The translations under genes and the position numbers were made by a program. A stretch of DNA of 64,000 bases from Saprospiraceae bacterium (GTDB taxonomy: Bacteria; Bacteroidota; Bacteroidia; Chitinophagales; Saprospiraceae). Positions 54,732 through 63,893 of the stretch are shown here, one piece after another. The DNA is taken from NCBI GenBank assembly GCA_019187365.1, contig JABARE010000006.1:124001-188000 (forward strand). The letters run 5' to 3'. Position 1 is the first letter of the stretch. Each line of letters starts with the position of its first letter. The notes beneath the pieces were generated by a model. The model saw only the letters and a list, made by a program, of their open reading frames with translations, made no database searches and was not told the origin of the DNA.

Positions 54732-55453
54732 AGGGATTGCAGGGTTTGCAGGATTTGAAGGGCTGCCAGACCTGCTGTTTCAGTCCGAAGTCGGTACCGG
54801 CCCAAAGATACAGGTACACAGCCTTCTCCGGAAAGAAGTCTGAATTCGTCTTCGGAAAAGTCTCCTTCGGGTCCAATGAATACCAGCGTGTCCTGGTCGG
54901 CCCGGGCCAGCTTTCCGAGAAATTGTTGGGGCGTGGCGGCACAGTCCCCATAAAAGCGCAAGGGGTAGGCGACGGTATCTGCCAGTACTTCCGGCAGGGC
55001 TTGGAATGCTGCGAGCATGGGTTTTAGTGGCCGCAACGTTTGTTTTGCCGATGCGTGGATGATGCGGTTCAACCGATCTGCTGCAAATCGTCTCGATTGG
55101 GTGCGCCGACATTGCATGGGGTAGATTGCGTGGATGCCGCATTCAACGGCTTTTTCAACGAACCACTCGAGGCGATCCGGCTGGTGGGTCAGGCTGATGG
55201 CCACTGCCAGTTTTGCCCCGGAGCAATCTTCGTGCTTGTGGATGCCAGTTGCAGACACTAAGGCATGGTCTTTTTCTACCCGATCAATGGTTCCCTGATA
55301 AATCCATCCATCGAATGCCGTTATCAACAATTTCGAACCGGCTGTATGCCGGGTGACGTGCACGCAGTGGTGGAACTCGGGCATATCGATCCGGAATGCC
55401 GCTTCAGAAATCCTCGTTCCAAAAAAGAGATCGCCCATGTGAACTGAACTCAT
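54728..55453 (-). CDS. rsmE: 16S rRNA (uracil-1498-N3)-methyltransferase
   Basis: 241 residues from ATG 55453, chosen because this ATG overlaps the sucA stop (ATGA); an alternative start is ATG 55438 (MGDLFFG). SPOUT methyltransferase with PUA-like N-terminus: HHCVHVTRHTAGSKLLITAF, then the conserved EKAVECGIHAIYPMQCRRTQ, the AdoMet loop IGPEGDFSEDEF (Asp in place of the usual second Gly) and LGRYRLRTETAGLAALQIL. It methylates U1498 of 16S rRNA. Confidence 0.93.
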   Translation of the reverse strand: MSSVHMGDLFFGTRISEAAFRIDMPEFHHCVHVTRHTAGSKLLITAFDGWIYQGTIDRVEKDHALVSATGIHKHEDCSGAKLAVAISLTHQPDRLEWFVEKAVECGIHAIYPMQCRRTQSRRFAADRLNRIIHASAKQTLRPLKPMLAAFQALPEVLADTVAYPLRFYGDCAATPQQFLGKLARADQDTLVFIGPEGDFSEDEFRLLSGEGCVPVSLGRYRLRTETAGLAALQILQTLQSL

Positions 55454-58182
55454 TGGGGAAAGCAACGGTCGAGCAGGACCTTCAGTTGTTCGTCGTGAAT
55501 TTTTTTGTGCCCTACCGCAGACGCTGCGCTTTCTGGCCGGGTTATCCATTCGAGCTCGGAAATCTCTGGCAATTGTGACCTTGCAAACGCCGCAGCTCCC
55601 ATGTTAGCAGGCTCTTCCTGGCACCAGACCCACCGGGCATTGCCAAAGCGTTTATGCAAACGGAGGATGTTTGCTTTGGGAAAGGGATAAAGCTGCTCAA
55701 CGCGGACGAGTGCCGTATCCGAATTCGCCGTCGCTTCCCTGCGGGCGAGCAGATCGTAGTAAACCTGTCCGGAGCAAAGGATAACGGTTCGGATGGTCTT
55801 GCCTTTACCGGATGGAAGATCGTGAATCAATTCCTGAAATTGGGTTCCTGCATCCATTTCTTCGAAGGGCGATAGGCATTTTGGATGACGCAGCAGACTT
55901 TTTGGCGACATCACCACCAGGGGCCTTCGATAGGGAAGTGCGAGCTGGCGGCGCAAGAGGTGAAAAAAATTGGCGGGCGTGCTGACGTTGGCTACGATGA
56001 GGTTAGACTCGGCGCAGGCCTGCAAGAAACGTTCGAGTCGCGCTGAGGAATGTTCAGGTCCCTGACCGTCATACCCGTGGGGAAGCAGCAGCACCATTCC
56101 GCTCATCCGGTTCCATTTGCTCTGGGCGCTGACAATGAATTGGTCAATGACCACCTGGGCCCCGTTGGCAAAGTCTCCAAACTGTGCTTCCCAAAGTACG
56201 AGTTGGTCTGGTGAAGACAGTGAATAGCCATACTCAAAGCCGAGTACGGCGTTTTCAGAGAGCAGGGAATTGTATACAAAGCATCTCCCCTGTCCGTCCT
56301 GCAAATTGGCCAACCGGACGTAGGGAGCGTTGCTATGTTCGTCAAAAAGGACCAGGTGGCGGTGGGAAAACGTTCCGCGCATGACGTCCTGCCCGCTGAG
56401 GCGAATGTTCTTGCCTTCCGTCAACAGACTGGCATAGGCGAGGATTTCAGCCATGGCCCAGTCTGCCTGTCCGCTGTTGGCCAGATCCTGCCAGCCTTTG
56501 AAGATTTTTTGGAGTTTGGGCAGAACCCTGAATCCGGGCGGTGTTTCGAGGGTGCGCTCAAACAAGCCTTTGAGAAAGTCTTTTGGCAATCCCGTTTGCG
56601 GAGTCCCGGTAGCCGGCAACACCGGAGTGGCTTGCTGCTTGAGGGCCCTCCAGGCCAGCTCGGGTTCCTGATAGAGGTAGGGCAGGGGGCGCTGCCGGAC
56701 TTCGTCGAGTCGCTCCTGAAGCAAATTCCAGTAAGCCTGCTCCATCTCCTTTGCCATTTCCGCTTCAATCTGACCGCGGCTGGCCAACTGGCGGCCGTAG
56801 AGCTCCCTCACATTGGGGTGACTCTGGATGACCTGGTACATGCGCGGCTGAGTAAATTTTGGATCATCTCCCTCGTTGTGGCCATGCCGTCGATAACAGA
56901 CCATGTCTACGAAAACGTCGTCGTTGAAGTGCTGGCGATAATCAGTTGCCAGAAGTACGGCACGAATTACCGCTTCCGGGTCGTCTCCATTTACGTGAAA
57001 GACCGGTACCTGGAGGGCATTGGCCAGTGCCGTGCAATAAACCGACGAGCGTGCGTCGTCGAAGTCGGTTGTAAATCCGATTTGGTTGTTGATCACAAAG
57101 TGAATGCTTCCTCCCGTGGAATATCCATCGAGATGCGACATCTGCATCGCTTCGTAAACGACGCCCTGCCCTGCCAGAGCGGCATCGCCATGGATGAGAA
57201 TGGGAAGGATGCGATCGTATTCAGAGCCATATAGAAGATCTGCCTTTGCACGTGCAAGTCCCAGGACTACGGGATCGACGGCCTCAAGGTGGGATGGATT
57301 GGGGGCAAGCTTGATCTGTACCCGCTTGCCCGACGGCGTATCGACCTGGGAGGAGAATCCGAGGTGGTATTTCACGTCTCCGCTTCCAAAGCTGAGGTCG
57401 GGAAGCGAGGTCCCCTCAAATTCTGAAAAGATCTGGTCGTAGGTCTTTCCGACGATGTTGGCCAATACATTGAGCCGGCCGCGGTGGGCCATTCCGATGA
57501 TGACTTCCTCAGTTCCTGACTGGACAGCCCGGTCTATGATAAAATCGAGAGCGGGAATGGTACATTCGCCGCCTTCCAGCGAAAAACGCTTTTGTCCAAC
57601 GTATTTGGTGTGTAGGAATTTTTCGAAAACGACCGCGCCGTTGAGTTTGTGAAGTATGCGTTTCTTGTAATCCAGACTCAGGTCTGGGGCAGTGGATTCG
57701 ATGCGTTGCTGCAGCCAAAGTCGCTTTTCGACGGATTCGATGTGGGCGTATTCATAACCGGTCTTCCCGCAATAAATGGCCTGTAAACGTTCGAGTAGGG
57801 CCTGGAGGCTGGCTCCTTGCATATTCAGGGAGGATCCGGCGGAGAAGGGTTGGTCGAGGTTACCTTCCGACAATCCAAAATCTGACAGGGCGAGTTTTGC
57901 CTGGCGATCCTTGCGTGGACGTATGGGGTTGGTGTCGGAGACCAGATGGCCCCGGCCGCGGTAGGCGTCGATGAGTCGCCATACAGCGAATTCGCGATCG
58001 AGGTCACCGGTTTGGGCAGCTCTTCCCGAAGCCTCGATCGAATCAAAGCGCCGGGCATAATCAACGCCTTGAAAGAATTGCCGCCAGCCGGTATCCAGGG
58101 ACTGAGGGTCCTGCAGGAAGCGGCGATACAGCGAGTCGATGTATGCCGGGTCGGCATTGGAGATGTAGGAGTGTGCATTCAT
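55450..58182 (-). CDS. sucA: 2-Oxoglutarate dehydrogenase E1 component
   Basis: 910 residues from ATG 58182 (MNAHSYISNADPAYIDSLYR); an upstream TTG is in frame. Thiamine-diphosphate E1 of the TCA-cycle 2-oxoglutarate dehydrogenase complex. Recognisable blocks: DSLYRRFLQDPQSLDTGWRQFF near the start, TEEVIIGMAHRGRLNVLANI, FHVNGDDPEAVIRA and DMVCYRRHGHNEGDDPKFTQ, then the C-terminal GQDVMRGTFSHRHLVLFDEH and RVEQLYPFPKANIL. The sucB (E2) gene is not adjacent in this window. It heads a coupled operon with rsmE and the DUF4159 gene. Confidence 0.96.
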   Translation of the reverse strand: MNAHSYISNADPAYIDSLYRRFLQDPQSLDTGWRQFFQGVDYARRFDSIEASGRAAQTGDLDREFAVWRLIDAYRGRGHLVSDTNPIRPRKDRQAKLALSDFGLSEGNLDQPFSAGSSLNMQGASLQALLERLQAIYCGKTGYEYAHIESVEKRLWLQQRIESTAPDLSLDYKKRILHKLNGAVVFEKFLHTKYVGQKRFSLEGGECTIPALDFIIDRAVQSGTEEVIIGMAHRGRLNVLANIVGKTYDQIFSEFEGTSLPDLSFGSGDVKYHLGFSSQVDTPSGKRVQIKLAPNPSHLEAVDPVVLGLARAKADLLYGSEYDRILPILIHGDAALAGQGVVYEAMQMSHLDGYSTGGSIHFVINNQIGFTTDFDDARSSVYCTALANALQVPVFHVNGDDPEAVIRAVLLATDYRQHFNDDVFVDMVCYRRHGHNEGDDPKFTQPRMYQVIQSHPNVRELYGRQLASRGQIEAEMAKEMEQAYWNLLQERLDEVRQRPLPYLYQEPELAWRALKQQATPVLPATGTPQTGLPKDFLKGLFERTLETPPGFRVLPKLQKIFKGWQDLANSGQADWAMAEILAYASLLTEGKNIRLSGQDVMRGTFSHRHLVLFDEHSNAPYVRLANLQDGQGRCFVYNSLLSENAVLGFEYGYSLSSPDQLVLWEAQFGDFANGAQVVIDQFIVSAQSKWNRMSGMVLLLPHGYDGQGPEHSSARLERFLQACAESNLIVANVSTPANFFHLLRRQLALPYRRPLVVMSPKSLLRHPKCLSPFEEMDAGTQFQELIHDLPSGKGKTIRTVILCSGQVYYDLLARREATANSDTALVRVEQLYPFPKANILRLHKRFGNARWVWCQEEPANMGAAAFARSQLPEISELEWITRPESAASAVGHKKIHDEQLKVLLDRCFPQ

Positions 58183-58520
58183 ATGGATCAATTGACAGCA
58201 TAGGTGCCTGGCCGGCAAGCTGCTGATGCATCAGACTAACAAAATTTCCTCTGCAAAGTTAGTGGCAAGACCTTGGGCGGTGGAGGGGGAAACTGCCGAA
58301 GCATCTAATCAACTTATTATATTAATATAGATATGTATAACCCTTTTTAAAAGTAAAATATATATAATACCTTTGTGCAATGCATATAATATCAGATAAC
58401 AATAAAATATGCATTAGTATAAAATTTTATATAACTTATTGAAAGCCAATTTGTTGCCAATTTTAGTTATTGAGTACTGATTATCAATAAGATTCATATT
58501 AAAAAAAATTTATTTTTTTA
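58183..58520. other. Divergent intergenic region, strongly AT-rich
   Basis: About 340 bases without a gene between sucA (minus) and mraZ (plus). The sucA -7 is at 58254-58261. Bases 58310-58510 are very A/T-rich; a TACCTTTG at 58368-58375 is a possible additional plus-strand -7. Confidence 0.5.
58254..58261 (-). promoter_or_regulatory. -7 promoter element for sucA
   Basis: Minus-strand TAACTTTG about 72 bases upstream of ATG 58182; no -33 TTG at normal spacing. Confidence 0.4.
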
Positions 58521-58562
58521 GGGGAAAAAAGTGGAGGAATGTGGAATAAGTTTCTACATTTG
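58521..58562 (+). promoter_or_regulatory. MraZ operator and mraZ promoter
   Basis: Three direct repeats with an exact 10-base period: GGGGA (58521), GTGGA (58531) and GTGGA (58541). They are followed by -7 TACATTTG (58555-58562), 27 bases before ATG 58589. MraZ is known to bind three TGGG-type repeats with 5-base spacers upstream of its own gene; these occupy the -33 region, as expected for autorepression. Confidence 0.75.
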
Positions 58563-58588
58563 CATAAACAAACCAGCTGAGAGCGGAC

Positions 58589-59038
58589 ATGTACAATCTG
58601 ATTGGGGAGTACGATGTGACAATGGACTACAAGGGCAGGATACGCTTGCCTTCGTCGCTGTTGGAGCAACTGGGAGGAAGTGGTGTTCGCCTCATTGTGA
58701 ATCGTGGGTTTGAAAAGTGTTTGGTCCTGTATCCGGAGCCCGTCTGGATGGATATGACGAAGCAAGTTGACCGGCTCAATCCGTTTGTCGAGCGCCACCG
58801 GGATTTTACGCGGCTGTTTTACCGCGGAGCGTCCCAGGCGATCCCCGATGCAACCGGGCGCATCCTGTTGTCGCGCATGCTGGCGGCACATGCAGAACTC
58901 GGTACAGAGGTCGTCTTGTTTGCCTGTAAATCGCAGGTCGAGATCTGGTCCAGGCCAAATTACTTGAAGCTCATGGAGCGCGGAGCAGAGCACTATGCAA
59001 GTCTCGCGCAGGATTTACTTGGGCATCAAGATGCTTGA
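58589..59038 (+). CDS. mraZ: Transcriptional regulator MraZ
   Basis: 149 residues, two AbrB-like MraZ repeats. The first starts GEYDVTMDYKGRIRLPSSLL, the second DATGRILLSRMLAAHAELGT with the DNA-binding GR pairs visible in each. It represses its own cluster (dcw) in other bacteria. It is first gene of the division/cell-wall cluster here, preceded by three operator-like repeats. Its last codons overlap the rsmH start by 8 bases. Confidence 0.95.
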   Translation: MYNLIGEYDVTMDYKGRIRLPSSLLEQLGGSGVRLIVNRGFEKCLVLYPEPVWMDMTKQVDRLNPFVERHRDFTRLFYRGASQAIPDATGRILLSRMLAAHAELGTEVVLFACKSQVEIWSRPNYLKLMERGAEHYASLAQDLLGHQDA

Positions 59039-59924
59039 GTCGCCAGATTACCGGCACCGGCCCGTCTTGCTGGAGCAGGCCGTTCGTTATCTGGTCGTCG
59101 ATCCTCAAGGCACTTACGCCGATGTTACGTTCGGTGGAGGTGGCCACAGCCGGAGGATACTGGAAGCGCTGGACGAAGGTGGGATTTTATATGCCTTCGA
59201 CCGGGACAGGGACGTTTTGAATAACCTTCCCGGTGATCCGCGTCTTCGCTTTGTGCTGTCGGATTTCAGGTATTTAACGAAATACCTGCGCTATTTCAAG
59301 GTGGATGGCTTGCATGGAATTCTTGCAGACCTCGGTTTGTCTTCTTTCCATCTCGACGTTCCCGGCCGGGGATTTTCTTTTCAGGCCGGTCGCGATCTGG
59401 ATATGCGGATGAACCAGCGTCAGAAGTTAAAGGCTCGCAACGTTGTGATGGAATATCCGGAGGAAGCGCTTGCCCGGATCTTTTCTGAATACGGTGAACT
59501 GACCAATGCGCGCGTCATGGCGGCCAGCCTGGTGAAGGAGCGGAAGCAACGCGCTTTCAACACCTGCGCCGATCTGGCGCAATGGGCCGGGGCATTTGCT
59601 TATGGAAAACATCAGCAGTTTCTGGCTCGGGTATTTCAGGCCATCCGCATCGAAGTCAACGACGAGATCAGTTCGCTGAGTGCATTGATGTTGCAAAGTG
59701 CAGAATCTCTGCGGCCCGGAGGACGTCTGGTGGTCATCAGCTACCATAGCCTGGAGGACCGGCTCGTCAAACACTGGATGCGATCGGGAGCTCCCGATGG
59801 GGAACCTTCGATGACGCCCCCGTTTGAACCCCTCCTCAGCAAGGCCATCGTGCCGGACGACGAGGAGCTGAAGTTAAATCCACGATCGCGATCCGCAAAA
59901 ATGCGGGTAGCGGTCAGAAAATAA
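59031..59924 (+). CDS. rsmH: 16S rRNA (cytosine-1402-N4)-methyltransferase
   Basis: 297 residues from ATG 59031 (MLESPDYRHRPVLLEQAV); an upstream in-frame start lies within mraZ. RsmH hallmarks: HRPVLL, ADVTFGGGGHSRRIL (AdoMet site, about 30-44), LADLGLSSFHLDVPGRGFSF, RDLDMRMNQ, VFQAIRIEVNDEI, LVVISYHSLEDRLVKHW and the C-terminal NPRSRSAKMRVA. It methylates N4 of C1402 in 16S rRNA. It overlaps mraZ by 8 bases and lies 16 bases before the ftsL-like gene. Confidence 0.96.
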   Translation: MLESPDYRHRPVLLEQAVRYLVVDPQGTYADVTFGGGGHSRRILEALDEGGILYAFDRDRDVLNNLPGDPRLRFVLSDFRYLTKYLRYFKVDGLHGILADLGLSSFHLDVPGRGFSFQAGRDLDMRMNQRQKLKARNVVMEYPEEALARIFSEYGELTNARVMAASLVKERKQRAFNTCADLAQWAGAFAYGKHQQFLARVFQAIRIEVNDEISSLSALMLQSAESLRPGGRLVVISYHSLEDRLVKHWMRSGAPDGEPSMTPPFEPLLSKAIVPDDEELKLNPRSRSAKMRVAVRK

Positions 59925-59929
59925 ATGTG

Positions 59930-59951
59930 AATACTAACGAATGTTAGAATT
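59930..59951. repeat. Second copy of the 22-bp palindrome, at the ftsL start codon
   Basis: AATACTAACG (59930-59939), AA, TGTTAGAATT (59942-59951). It is 20/22 identical to the element at 50111-50132, with two symmetry mismatches. The ftsL-like ATG lies within it. Confidence 0.55.
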
Positions 59952-60276
59952 TTCAAGACCTCCCAGGACAGGATCGTCCAGGTTTTCCTCGGTCAGCGCG
60001 ATGGTCGTTTGGAAAAACAGGATCTTTTTGATCTTTCTGTTCTCCCTGTTCCTGGTTTACATCGCAAATGTCCAGTATACGGAGATCCGGATGCGCAGGG
60101 CACAGGAACTGCAGCGCGAGATCACTCAGCTCAAGTGGCGGTACTGGACGATCAAGTCGGGAATGATGTATGAGGGTATGGAAGAGCAGGTCGGCAAAAA
60201 GGTGTCCGACCGGGAAATAGTGATCAAGGAGCAGCCGCCGCAGATTTTGCTCAAGGATAAATCAGGCAAGCAATGA
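59941..60276 (+). CDS. FtsL-like cell-division protein
   Basis: 111 residues. A short cytoplasmic N-terminus, one membrane segment (IFLIFLFSLFLVYIANVQY, about 28-46) and a coiled-coil-like extracytoplasmic helix (IRMRRAQELQREITQLKWRY) fit FtsL of Bacteroidota. Position between rsmH and ftsI is the normal place of ftsL. FtsL joins FtsB and FtsQ to activate septal peptidoglycan synthesis. Sequence identity to proteobacterial FtsL is low, so the call rests on size, topology and context. Its stop overlaps the ftsI start (ATGA). Confidence 0.85.
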   Translation: MLEFSRPPRTGSSRFSSVSAMVVWKNRIFLIFLFSLFLVYIANVQYTEIRMRRAQELQREITQLKWRYWTIKSGMMYEGMEEQVGKKVSDREIVIKEQPPQILLKDKSGKQ

Positions 60277-62381
60277 GCCGGAAGCGCGAATTGCTGTCGC
60301 GGGTATACATGTTGCTCGTGGTCTTCGTGGCAATAGCCTTGATCCTCATGGCAAAGGCTGCATTGATCTACCTGTCAGAGGGGGATGTGTTGCGCGAGAA
60401 GAGCCGTGAATTGTATTATCGGGTCGATCGCACGGACGCCGAAAGGGGTCAGATCCTCGCCGATGATGGAAGTCCGCTTGCGACTTCCCAACCGATCTTT
60501 GAAATGCGAATGGATTTAGCGGCCAAAGGCCTCGACGATCCAACTTTTTATGCGGGACTTGATTCTCTGGCCCTATGCGTTAGAAATCTGACTTACCCGG
60601 AAAGATCTGTTACACAGGTGCGGAATATGCTGCAGGATGCGCGTAGGAAAAGGAAGCGCTACCTGCTCATCGGGAAGAACCTGAATTACGAACAGATGTT
60701 AGCTGTAAAGCGCTTTCCGGTTCTTCGCCTGGGGCCCAACCGCGGGGGATTGATCGTACAGTCGGAGACGCGCCGGATCAAGCCCTATAAAAACCTCGCC
60801 AGCCGCACCGTCGGACTCAACCGGAGCAACTCGGAGGCCGTGGGGCTGGAGAAGAGTTACGATGTTTACCTGCGAGGCGAAGGCGGAAGCCGCGTAGTGC
60901 GAAAAGTATCCGGTAACCTGTACCTCCCCGTGGATGGGCTTGACGAGATCCTCCCGCACAAGGGAAGTGATGTGATCACGACCATCAATCCGGGAATTCA
61001 GGAAGTTGCTGAACTCGCGCTTTCGGAAGCACTCCATAAGCACCAGGCCGAAGGCGGTTGTGCGATCGTTATGGAGGTGGAAACCGGTGCCATTAAAGCG
61101 ATTGCCAATTTGCAGCGCAATCCGGAAGGCACTTTTACAGAAGTTTACAATTACGCGGTTGCACATTCTACCGAACCGGGTTCGACGTTTAAACTCGCCG
61201 CCCTCCTTGCCCTCGTCGACGGCGCAGGAGTGGACACCTCGGCAGCGGTTGATCTCATGGGGGGTGCCTGCAATTTTTACGGTCACGCCATGAAAGACTC
61301 GCGCATCCACGGACGTGGCATGTCGGATCTGGCCGATGCCTTTGCGCTGTCATCAAACGTGGGCATATCGCGTCTGACGGTACAACACTTTGGTCAGGAC
61401 CCCGCCCGGTATATCGCCTACCTCCGCAAACTCGGGCTTGGCGATAAAACGGGCATTGACCTGGATGGCGAACCGGCTCCCGTGATCAAAGATCCGCAGC
61501 GCGACAAAAAGAACTGGTACGGAACGACCCTGCCGTGGATGTCGGTTGGCTACGAGGTTAAGCTGACGCCGCTGCAACTTCTGACCTTGTACAACGTTGT
61601 GGCCAGTGGAGGCAAACGGGTGTCGCCACACCTGGTCAGCGCCATCGACAACGGGCGCGATGTGACCACGCTACCTCACCGGTGCAAATCAGACTCGCTG
61701 ATTGCGCCCGGCGCCCGGGAGAAGGTACTGGGACTCCTGAAGGCGGTGGTCGAACGCGGCACGGCAAGTAACATTCAAACCGATGCTTATGCCATTGCAG
61801 GAAAGACCGGTACTGCTGTTACCAACTATTCTGACCGGGATGCCCTCCAAAAATCTTACCAGGCATCCTTCGCCGGTTTCTTTCCGGCCGATGCCCCGGT
61901 ATACTCCTGCATCGTCGTGGTGTACAACCCAAGTCAAACGGGATTCTACGGAGCTGAGGTGGCGGCGCCGGTTTTTCGCAGAATTGCTGACCGGTGCATG
62001 CGAGCTGAGTTTTTGAGATCCGCCGTGGTGAACCTGGAGGACAAGCAAATGCCCTCTGCAGCCCACCTTCCCTCCCAAAATAAAGGGCACCTTCATGATT
62101 TTAAACAGGTGTTTTCCATTATTGGCCTGCCCTTTTTGCCGGTTGGAAAAAGCGATTGGGTTGAAACCTATGTTTCAGACGAAGGCATATCGGCTGCACC
62201 GCAAAAACTGCAAAGGAATTATATGCCCGACCTGCAGGGTATGGGACTTCGCGATGCCTGTTTCCTCATGGATGAATATGAGGTCAGGGTCGTACCCTCG
62301 GGAAGTGGAAAGATATTGCGGCAGAGCATTCCGCCGGGATCCCTGATCCAGGGACACATTGTGGAAGTGCTGCTGCAGTGA
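60273..62381 (+). CDS. ftsI: Septal penicillin-binding protein (transpeptidase) with PASTA domain
   Basis: 702 residues. One N-terminal membrane anchor (VYMLLVVFVAIALILMAKAA, about 11-30), a PBP dimer domain (RVDRTDAERGQILADDGSPL) and a transpeptidase domain with catalytic S304 in the SxxK motif STFK, the SSN motif (SSNVGIS, about 360) and KTGT (about 511). A PASTA-like C-terminus (YMPDLQGMGLRDACFLMDEY) follows. It cross-links septal peptidoglycan. Start ATG 60273 overlaps the ftsL stop and the stop overlaps the murE GTG start, so three genes are translationally coupled. Confidence 0.94.
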   Translation: MSRKRELLSRVYMLLVVFVAIALILMAKAALIYLSEGDVLREKSRELYYRVDRTDAERGQILADDGSPLATSQPIFEMRMDLAAKGLDDPTFYAGLDSLALCVRNLTYPERSVTQVRNMLQDARRKRKRYLLIGKNLNYEQMLAVKRFPVLRLGPNRGGLIVQSETRRIKPYKNLASRTVGLNRSNSEAVGLEKSYDVYLRGEGGSRVVRKVSGNLYLPVDGLDEILPHKGSDVITTINPGIQEVAELALSEALHKHQAEGGCAIVMEVETGAIKAIANLQRNPEGTFTEVYNYAVAHSTEPGSTFKLAALLALVDGAGVDTSAAVDLMGGACNFYGHAMKDSRIHGRGMSDLADAFALSSNVGISRLTVQHFGQDPARYIAYLRKLGLGDKTGIDLDGEPAPVIKDPQRDKKNWYGTTLPWMSVGYEVKLTPLQLLTLYNVVASGGKRVSPHLVSAIDNGRDVTTLPHRCKSDSLIAPGAREKVLGLLKAVVERGTASNIQTDAYAIAGKTGTAVTNYSDRDALQKSYQASFAGFFPADAPVYSCIVVVYNPSQTGFYGAEVAAPVFRRIADRCMRAEFLRSAVVNLEDKQMPSAAHLPSQNKGHLHDFKQVFSIIGLPFLPVGKSDWVETYVSDEGISAAPQKLQRNYMPDLQGMGLRDACFLMDEYEVRVVPSGSGKILRQSIPPGSLIQGHIVEVLLQ

Positions 62382-63844
62382 ACAAACGTTCTTTGAAAAA
62401 ACTGGCGGACATATTGCCCGACGCGAAGGAGTACCACATCTGCGGTACCACTGAACAAACGATTGTTAGATTTGTGTTCGATTCGCGTCAGGCCGGAGAA
62501 CAAATCGCATTTGTCGCGAAAAGGGGCAGCAACTCCGACGGACACGACTTCATTGGAGACGCACTTGCGCGCGGTAGCCGCGTGATTTTTTGTGAACATC
62601 TGCCGTCTGAACTCCATCCGGAGGCGTGCTATGTTTCCAGCAACGCATTTCCGGAATTGCTTGGCAAAGTGCTCAACCGATTCTTTGGATATCCCCAACA
62701 GGGAATGACCATCGTAGGCGTTACAGGCACCAACGGGAAGACTACGGTAGCGCGTTTGCTGTACGAACTCTATACGGGATTGGGGCACCGGTGTGGCCTG
62801 CTCTCGACCATTGAAAATATTGTTGGAGGTAACGTCTTTCCGGCAACACATACCACTCCGGACCAGATTGGATTGTTTGAATTGCTCCGGATGATGCACG
62901 ATGCAGAATGCTCATATGTCTTTATGGAAGTGAGTTCTCATGCAGCGGACCAGGGGAGGATTGACGGTGTTGAATTTGCCTGTGGCATTTTTACCAACAT
63001 CACACATGACCACCTCGATTATCACGGAAGTTTTAAGTCTTACTTGTATGCAAAGAAGACTTTTTTCGACCGGTTGAATAAGAAAGCATTTGCAATCATC
63101 AATGCCGATGACCTCAACGCAGAGGTGATGGTCCAGAATACAAGAGCGAAATGCGTGACCTACGGCTTGCGTCAAATTGCAGACCACAAGGGACGCATAC
63201 TCGAAAATACACTCGATGGTTTGCTGCTTCAGTTCGATGGTGTTGAATGGAATGCGCGGCTAACCGGCGTTTTTAATGCTTACAACCTGCTTGCCGTTTA
63301 CACATGTGCTTTGTGTTTAGGTAAAGAGTCTGACGAGGTACTTGAGAGAATGTCCGGTTTGCTTCCCGTAGCGGGAAGAATGGAACTGGTAAGTGGCGGG
63401 AAGTCTGGGAAAACAGGCATTGTGGATTACGCGCACACGCCCGATGCCCTTGAAAAAGTAATCACCACCCTCCTCGAATTGAGGAAACCGGGCCAGCAAA
63501 TTTTGACCGTTGTAGGGTGTGGTGGTGACCGCGACCGGAGAAAGCGTCCGGTCATGGCAGAAATAGCCTGCATGTTGAGCGACAGGGTGGTCTTTACTTC
63601 TGATAACCCACGCAGCGAATCCCCGGATGATATTCTTCGGGAGATGGAGCAGGCTGTCCGCCTTAAATATTCGACGAAATACGTCGTTGTGCCTGACAGG
63701 GAGCAGGCCATCCGCACCGCTTGCATGATGGCGGGGAGTGACGACATCGTCCTCGTTGCCGGAAAGGGCCACGAAAAATACCAGGAAATCGGAGGCAAAA
63801 AGTTGCCCTTCGACGATGTTGAAATGCTGAAAACACATTTGTGA
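62378..63844 (+). CDS. murE: UDP-MurNAc-tripeptide synthetase MurE
   Basis: 488 residues with a GTG start at 62378 overlapping the ftsI stop (GTGA). Mur ligase order: substrate domain (FVFDSRQAGEQIAFVAKRGS), ATP-binding VTGTNGKTTVARLL, the carbamoyl-Lys region (TNITHDHLDYHGSFKSYLYA) and C-terminal domain (AGRMELVSGGKSGKTGIVDY, then HTPDALEKV). The DNPR motif (about 409-412, TSDNPRSESP) predicts addition of meso-diaminopimelate rather than lysine. It acts in the cytoplasm on UDP-MurNAc-L-Ala-D-Glu. Confidence 0.95.
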   Translation: MNKRSLKKLADILPDAKEYHICGTTEQTIVRFVFDSRQAGEQIAFVAKRGSNSDGHDFIGDALARGSRVIFCEHLPSELHPEACYVSSNAFPELLGKVLNRFFGYPQQGMTIVGVTGTNGKTTVARLLYELYTGLGHRCGLLSTIENIVGGNVFPATHTTPDQIGLFELLRMMHDAECSYVFMEVSSHAADQGRIDGVEFACGIFTNITHDHLDYHGSFKSYLYAKKTFFDRLNKKAFAIINADDLNAEVMVQNTRAKCVTYGLRQIADHKGRILENTLDGLLLQFDGVEWNARLTGVFNAYNLLAVYTCALCLGKESDEVLERMSGLLPVAGRMELVSGGKSGKTGIVDYAHTPDALEKVITTLLELRKPGQQILTVVGCGGDRDRRKRPVMAEIACMLSDRVVFTSDNPRSESPDDILREMEQAVRLKYSTKYVVVPDREQAIRTACMMAGSDDIVLVAGKGHEKYQEIGGKKLPFDDVEMLKTHL

Positions 63845-63893
63845 CGATATACAAGATAATAGAGTAGGTTCTATTAGCATTCTCAGGTTGGTT

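Noticed and set aside
56335..57234. Plus-strand open frame of 299 codons inside sucA
   Set aside because: Lies entirely antisense to a well-conserved sucA region and has no recognisable features.
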